Shown one piece after another: positions 28,236-29,787 of a DNA stretch of 29,787 nucleotides; position 1 is the stretch's first letter, and each line of letters starts with the position of its first letter. Under the pieces are notes generated by a model. That model was given only the letters and a program-made list of their open reading frames with translations. It had not been told where the DNA came from and ran no database searches. The position numbers were made by a program, and so were the translations under genes. This DNA comes from Prorocentrum cordatum (lineage: Eukaryota > Sar > Dinophyceae > Prorocentrales > Prorocentraceae): assembly GCA_963575745.1 (NCBI GenBank), contig CAUYUJ010006283.1:25001-54787 (forward strand). The letters run 5' to 3'.

Positions 28236-28837
28236 GGTTCAGTCGCGTGTGAATGCTGCGAACAGTTTGAGCCCAATCACTTGCGCAGGCTGCTACGAGA
28301 CGAACGACTGTGCAATCTCTCAGTGCCGAAGTCATGTTTGTTTCGTCGTACTCGCTCCGCGTGTCGATCGTATTTGTCGCATTCGTGCGCGTGGATATCG
28401 CTGTGGCTCACGTCGTCGTCGTCGTCGCACTCGCGATCGTGAATTCGGTCGCCGTCGTTGGCAGTGTCGCAGTCGACGTCGAATGCGCACTCTCCCCGCG
28501 CTGTTCGACGATGCGTGCTGCGATTGCACTCCCCGCCCAATCGGAAAGACAGGCGCGCTGCAGCCTCGAGACAGCCCAGCTCGCTCAGCGGCAACGCTGC
28601 GAGAGCGCCTAGCGAAGCGGTCCTATAAACGCATTTCGCCAGTTGACCCCTCCACCTGGCGCGCAATGCGCCCGAGATCGGGCCGACGCTAGGCAGAGAC
28701 CTCCATCCAAATGTGAAGGTCGGGCGTGTCTCAGGCGCGCACGCAAAAAATACTTGGCAGATGGAAGCAAATGAGCTCGGGTGTTGTTCTTCTACGCAAT
28801 TAACAGCTGCGAACGCAAATATTGCCACCCTGAAGGG
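28236..28837. other. Non-coding region upstream of the transposase
   Basis: About 600 bp. Open frames exist on both strands, but none has recognisable similarity or a convincing start. A minus-strand frame near 28420 contains a DDDDD run derived from a GTC repeat. It may hold 5' exon or leader sequence of the transposon; nothing further can be supported. Confidence 0.5.
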
Positions 28838-29020
28838 TCACCGATGAACTCACCGCAACTCACCGGTGGTTCACCGGCAGTTCACCGGTCTCGGGTTCAC
28901 CGGTGGTTCACCGGTGAACCGCTTCGGTTTGTGAGGATGTATCAGGCGATGGCGCGGTGAGCTCACCGCTGGTTCACCGGTGAACTTGATCATGGATTCA
29001 CCGGTAGTTCACCGGTGTGT
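28838..29020. repeat. Array of 11-bp-phased TTCACCGGTG boxes
   Basis: TCACCG starts at 28838, 28850, 28860, 28871, 28882, 28897, 28908, 28963, 28974, 28998 and 29009. Most spacings are 10-12 bp or near-multiples (55, 24). The core CACCGGTG is itself palindromic, and several boxes extend to GTTCACCGGTGAAC-like palindromes. The array lies about 600 bp upstream of the transposase frame, where tnp2-type elements carry subterminal repeats bound by an accessory protein. That assignment is inferred. Confidence 0.85.
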
Positions 29021-29032
29021 TTTTCACTGAAT

Positions 29033-29149
29033 CTCTTGGCATTGATGCATATATTGATATTTCCATGCTACTTTGTGTGAAAACCAGAGTAGTAGTCGTA
29101 CTCCCGAGCTGAAGACTTCAGGCCTGCACAGATGCATCAATGCCAAGAG
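29033..29149. repeat. 18-bp perfect inverted repeat
   Basis: CTCTTGGCATTGATGCAT at 29033-29050 is exactly complementary to 29132-29149, enclosing 81 bp. The right arm lies between the two 42-bp direct repeats. Confidence 0.9.
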
Positions 29150-29199
29150 CGCTGATATAGTAGTCGTACACCCGAGCTGAAGACTTCAGGCCTGCACAG
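29090..29199 (+). repeat. 42-bp direct repeat, two copies
   Basis: 29090-29131 and 29158-29199 match at 41 of 42 positions. Each contains CTGAAGACTTCAG, an interrupted palindrome. The repeat period is 68 bp. Confidence 0.93.
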
Positions 29200-29550
29200 G
29201 GTGAAAGATCTTCCCAACCGTCATTCCACCATCTCTACCCCTTCAACCTTTACCTTATCACAGTACCTCATGCATTATCATCCGTCTTGTCTGATTGTCA
29301 TCAAGATTAGAACCACAGCTCAAGCGTGCGATCGTTCTCATGAGAACGATCGCACGCTTGAAATCGTTGACAATCGTCATCGCACGACATGGCGCACGCT
29401 CGCTCCTCCTGGCTCCACACCCCACACCCTAGCGCGTCTTTCGTCGCCCTCAGTTATCTAAGTCGTCATCTTTCGCCCCTGACTCGCCACCCCTCCTCCT
29501 CTCTCAAACCGTCCGATCATCCCTGGCAGCGGCAAGCAAACGTAATCATC
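29200..29550. other. Intergenic, contains a 42-bp palindrome
   Basis: A short ORF near 29201-29461 has no recognisable domain and crosses the palindrome, so it is not called. The right part is CT-rich. Nothing else is supported. Confidence 0.5.
29320..29361. repeat. Perfect 42-bp palindrome
   Basis: 21-base arms meet without a spacer at 29340/29341 (left arm begins TCAAGCGTGCGATCG). Shorter outer arms GATTGTCA (29293-29300) and TGACAATC (29368-29375) extend the symmetry. It could extrude as a cruciform; alternatively it may be the fused ends of a small inverted-repeat element. Confidence 0.95.
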
Positions 29551-29787
29551 CTACTTCGCGGGCTTCCTCTCCTTCTTCTCAACCTTCTTCTCGGCCTTGT
29601 CATCCTTCTTCTTCTCGGGCTTGTCAGCCTGGCCCTTGTGCATCCGCAGGAGCCTCTCCAGCGTCGCCTTCACCTTCTTCAAGGGCTCCTGGCGCGGCAG
29701 ACCAGCAGGCGCGCGCCATGCCCCTCCCCATGCGCTGCTTCCCTCACTCAAACTGTCGCCATCATGTCCACTTGTGTGATATGGTTT
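29551..29787 (-). CDS. Lys-rich C-terminal coding fragment, partial at right edge
   Basis: The minus-strand frame is open from the window edge to TAG at 29551-29553. The most gene-like part encodes EPLKKVKATLERLLRMHKGQ, an amphipathic helix, then a tail rich in Lys, Glu and Asp (KPEKKKDDKAEKK) ending KPAK. Codons are G/C-ending, unlike the intergenic surroundings. There is no ATG in frame; a candidate splice acceptor (CGCCAG before GAG CCC) sits just before EPLKK, so this may be a last exon. Lys-rich tails occur in many nucleic-acid-binding proteins including histone-like proteins, but no family can be named. Confidence 0.4.
   Translation of the reverse strand, partial: KPYHTSGHDGDSLSEGSSAWGGAWRAPAGLPRQEPLKKVKATLERLLRMHKGQADKPEKKKDDKAEKKVEKKERKPAK

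Noticed and set aside
28249-28828. Arg- or Val-rich ORFs on both strands upstream of the transposase
   Set aside because: They overlap one another on a GTC-repeat-rich stretch, with no homology or convincing start.
28838-29020. CRISPR-like array
   Set aside because: Units of 11 bp with no spacers of constant length in a eukaryotic context; these are phased boxes, not CRISPR repeats.
29201-29461. 86-codon plus-strand ORF
   Set aside because: It crosses the perfect 42-bp palindrome and has no recognisable domain or coding bias.

Overview
The window looks like nuclear DNA of a GC-rich eukaryote, most plausibly a dinoflagellate. This is inferred from very long intronless retrotransposon ORFs, GC-rich third positions, a short inverted-repeat insertion with splice-site ends of the introner type known in dinoflagellates, abundant microsatellites and a tnp2/KDZ-like transposase relic. 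No bacterial gene organisation, rRNA, tRNA or CRISPR array was seen. Nearly all coding sequence belongs to mobile elements.

Layout. (1) 1-2243: an ORF open at the left edge, built mainly of a 123-bp Pro/Thr-rich minisatellite (13 units). It runs in the correct frame into the 5' side of the first retrotransposon and is then broken by a one-base deletion near 2120-2128. (2) 2240-7906: LINE copy 1, encoding an AP-type endonuclease, reverse transcriptase, Cys/His knuckle and RNase H, followed by a conserved 3' UTR to 8271 and a TC/C/CA microsatellite tail. (3) 8693-9173: intergenic spacer with a strong hairpin. (4) about 9203-25586: LINE copy 2, a head-to-tail second copy about 16 kb long. It has ORF1 (9358-12100, interrupted by a 169-bp introner-like insert at 11372-11540) and an uninterrupted ORF2 of about 4,300 codons (12272-25219). 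ORF2 carries a long N-terminal extension (membrane-like segments, an ART-like domain, a Cys-rich region and low-complexity sequence) before the same endonuclease-RT-RNase H block. (5) 25587-26120: a CT/GA foldback microsatellite. (6) 26233-28235, minus strand: a tnp2/KDZ-like DDE transposase in two overlapping frames. (7) 28236-29550: non-coding DNA with an array of 11-bp-phased TTCACCGGTG boxes, inverted and direct repeats and a perfect 42-bp palindrome. (8) 29551-29787, minus strand: a Lys-rich C-terminal exon candidate running off the right edge.

Main discovery candidate. Nineteen short hairpins are embedded in the two LINE copies (5 in copy 1, 14 in copy 2), all in sense orientation. They share one architecture: a variable stem of 5-12 bp, an unpaired C on the 5' side, a 3-bp apical stem (GGC/GCC, GCC/GGC or GTC/GGC) and a TTCA tetraloop (TCCA in two). 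The stem sequences differ from site to site, all three reading frames are used, and the orthologous hairpins of the two copies show compensatory base changes. The selected object therefore appears to be a nucleic-acid structure and not a peptide motif. Other notable points are the introner-like insert whose ends give GT..AG splice sites and restore the ORF1 frame, a single in-frame TGA separating ORF1 from ORF2, and the association of the LINE ends with CT microsatellites.
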